In this document: one piece after another, positions 6,055-7,461 of the stretch
How positions within the stretch are numbered: position 1 is the stretch's first letter
Layout: each line of letters begins with the position of its first letter
NCBI GenBank assembly: GCA_016840645.1
Contig: JAEORY010000186.1
Location: 1-7,461 of the forward strand
From: Candidatus Borrarchaeota archaeon
GTDB taxonomy: Archaea; Asgardarchaeota; Sifarchaeia; Borrarchaeales; Borrarchaeaceae
DNA: 7,461 nucleotides
Reading direction: 5' to 3'
Position numbers and translations under genes: made by a program
The notes under the pieces: generated by a model
Database searches by the model: none
The model's input: the letters and a program-made list of their open reading frames with translations, nothing else
Told to the model about the DNA's origin: nothing

Positions 6055-7461
6055 TACTCTCGACTCTCCAGCAGTTTTTTGTATAATTGGTCATAATTTC
6101 CAACGCAACTAAACACTGATTGGTTTAATAGTTCTTGTCGAAGCTGGTTCATCCAAAGAACAAATTTAGTACCTTTCCACCTTTCCTCAATAAAATCAAT
6201 AATTGCTTTTTGTATATCGGCTATTTCGTTATCTTTTGAATACTCAAACAATTGATGCGCAAGTTTGAGCGTACATAAACCACCTTGGCAAATCCCAAAT
6301 CCAGCTTGCGTTCTTTTACAAATATCCTCAAGAGTATAAGCCCACATTTCATCGATAATGTATTTCACTTCTGCATTCGATACATATTCACACGAACATG
6401 CCGTTAATCTTGTGACAGGATTTTCTTCCATATTCGCAAAAATTGTCTTAGCTGCGGCTTCCCATCTCCCAATTGTACGCTCTGCAAGGAGCCAAGGTAT
6501 TTTTAATTTTTTAGCAATTTCCACAAATTTAAGATCATGTTCTTCTGCACCAGGAAGTTTAGTTTTATGTGTTACACAATCTGCTCGTATTCCAAGTTTT
6601 TCTGCAACAAGGTCTGCGGTCTTTTCTGCCATAAGTCTATAAGTTGTAAGCTTACCCCCCGTAATTGTAATTAGACCAAAAACACCATCTCTTGTTTCAT
6701 GATCTAGTACTTTGAATGTCCTACTAATTTCCCTTCCTTCTTCGCCAGGCTCAGCTCCAAATAATGGTCTATTACCTGCATACGCTCGTACCATTCGGGC
6801 TTCCTTGACAAATGGAGAAAGAATGGCTCCCTCGCGAATCATTTCATCAACTTCATCCGTTGTAACTGGATATTCATCAGGATCATCCATAGAAACTGAG
6901 GTTGTTCCGATAATAGCCGTACTGATATGAGGAACTATAATATCACCATTCGCTGGAAAACGAAGCCTGTTAACTACTCGTGTGAAAAGTCTTCGATCAA
7001 TAACAACCATGACGCCTTTGGATGGTGTTATTGGAATATGAATATCGGCTAATTTAGCAATTTTTCCAGCCCAAACACCAGTCGCGTTGATCACAAAATC
7101 TGCGTATAAATCATAGATATTTCCTTTTCTATGATCTTTAACTCTGACGCCTGTAATTGTCATATCATCATTATGGAGCGCTATTACCTCGGAATATGTT
7201 CGAATAGAAGCACCTAACTGGGCCGCCTGGAGTGCTGTTTCAACAATAAGTCGAAATGGGTAAACACTTCCATCATTAACGTATAATGCATTCTCAACAT
7301 CTTCATTAATAAATGGCTCCATTTGAAGTGCTTCTTTTGGCGATAATTCTTTTACTTCAACATTGCATTCTCGACAACCTTGAACGAATTTATCTTTAAA
7401 TGCAGGATCGTCAATTCCAGAAATTCCTACAAAAAGTCCTCCGCACAAATGGACGGCGTTA
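6054..7461 (-). CDS. glpA: Anaerobic sn-glycerol-3-phosphate dehydrogenase subunit A, N-terminus outside window
   Basis: The frame is open to the window edge; the first TTG (7448) is internal, not a start. By comparison with E. coli GlpA (about 540 residues), roughly 80 N-terminal residues with the Rossmann GxGxxG are missing here only because the window ends. Counting from 7448, the fragment shows the flavoprotein blocks FVINATGVWAGKIA (118-131), PSKGVMVVIDRR (142-153), YAGNRPLFGA (223-232) and the family signature TITGGKLTTYRLMAE (261-275). A C-terminal BFD-like [2Fe-2S] domain follows with Cys351, Cys353 (CSCEYVS) and Cys387, Cys392 (CQGGLC). That Fe-S domain distinguishes GlpA from aerobic GlpD. 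The ERWKG segment near 422-426 is also shared with E. coli GlpA. The subunit carries out FAD-dependent oxidation of glycerol 3-phosphate and hands electrons on. It is the upstream gene of the glp operon, with glpB starting on its stop codon. Confidence 0.94.
   Translation of the reverse strand, partial: NAVHLCGGLFVGISGIDDPAFKDKFVQGCRECNVEVKELSPKEALQMEPFINEDVENALYVNDGSVYPFRLIVETALQAAQLGASIRTYSEVIALHNDDMTITGVRVKDHRKGNIYDLYADFVINATGVWAGKIAKLADIHIPITPSKGVMVVIDRRLFTRVVNRLRFPANGDIIVPHISTAIIGTTSVSMDDPDEYPVTTDEVDEMIREGAILSPFVKEARMVRAYAGNRPLFGAEPGEEGREISRTFKVLDHETRDGVFGLITITGGKLTTYRLMAEKTADLVAEKLGIRADCVTHKTKLPGAEEHDLKFVEIAKKLKIPWLLAERTIGRWEAAAKTIFANMEENPVTRLTACSCEYVSNAEVKYIIDEMWAYTLEDICKRTQAGFGICQGGLCTLKLAHQLFEYSKDNEIADIQKAIIDFIEERWKGTKFVLWMNQLRQELLNQSVFSCVGNYDQLYKKLLESRE

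Noticed and set aside
6358..6930. Two plus-strand open frames opposite glpA
   Set aside because: Both lie antisense to conserved GlpA motifs, including the Fe-S cysteines and TITGGKLTTYR; neither resembles a known protein.
7446..7448. TTG as the start of glpA
   Set aside because: Upstream codons stay open to the window edge and the family's N-terminal FAD-binding part would be lacking; the gene is simply cut by the window.

Overview
The window reads as chromosomal DNA from an archaeon with an A+T-rich genome. The evidence is a textbook archaeal TATA box (TTTATATA) ahead of the iron-transport genes, GGTGA-type Shine-Dalgarno sites, archaeal-style FeoB/FeoA proteins and an intein. The lineage cannot be fixed from this much sequence. 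GC content is uneven: the transposon piece at the left edge is visibly GC-richer (34 of 60 bases at 121-180) and the intein is very AT-rich (12 of 60 at 3001-3060).

Layout. 1-390 (+) is the 3' end of a TnpB (IS200/IS605-type) nuclease gene. It is followed at about 391-451 by the hairpin-bearing right end of the element, the expected 3' part of its guide (omega) RNA. A short A/T-armed hairpin at 463-477 separates it from the converging feoB gene. 513-3872 (-) is feoB, a ferrous iron transporter whose P-loop is interrupted by a 458-residue intein (2433-3806). The intein carries complete splicing motifs, a LAGLIDADG homing endonuclease and an extra Cro/cI-like helix-turn-helix. 3869-4564 (-) encodes a winged-helix/FeoA fusion protein that overlaps feoB. 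Its promoter region (4626-4654) has a TATA box and, five bases upstream, a perfect inverted repeat, TTTAGG-N4-CCTAAA, closely resembling DtxR/IdeR iron boxes. 4747-6054 (-) is glpB and 6054-7461 (-) is the 3' part of glpA, the subunits of anaerobic sn-glycerol-3-phosphate dehydrogenase. No glpC follows.

How the parts work together. The feo pair forms an iron-uptake operon that is probably repressed when iron is plentiful, possibly by its own first product. FeoB can only become a working GTPase after the intein splices itself out, because the intein separates the Lys and Ser of GxxxxGKS. The glp pair oxidises glycerol 3-phosphate to dihydroxyacetone phosphate and feeds electrons to a membrane acceptor. 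It is a separate operon ending about 180 bases before the feo start. The two selfish nucleases (RNA-guided TnpB and intein endonuclease) are independent elements flanking or inside feoB.

The most notable items are the P-loop intein in FeoB with its embedded helix-turn-helix, the DtxR-like operator, and the TnpB/omega-RNA end. I found no tRNA, rRNA or CRISPR array.
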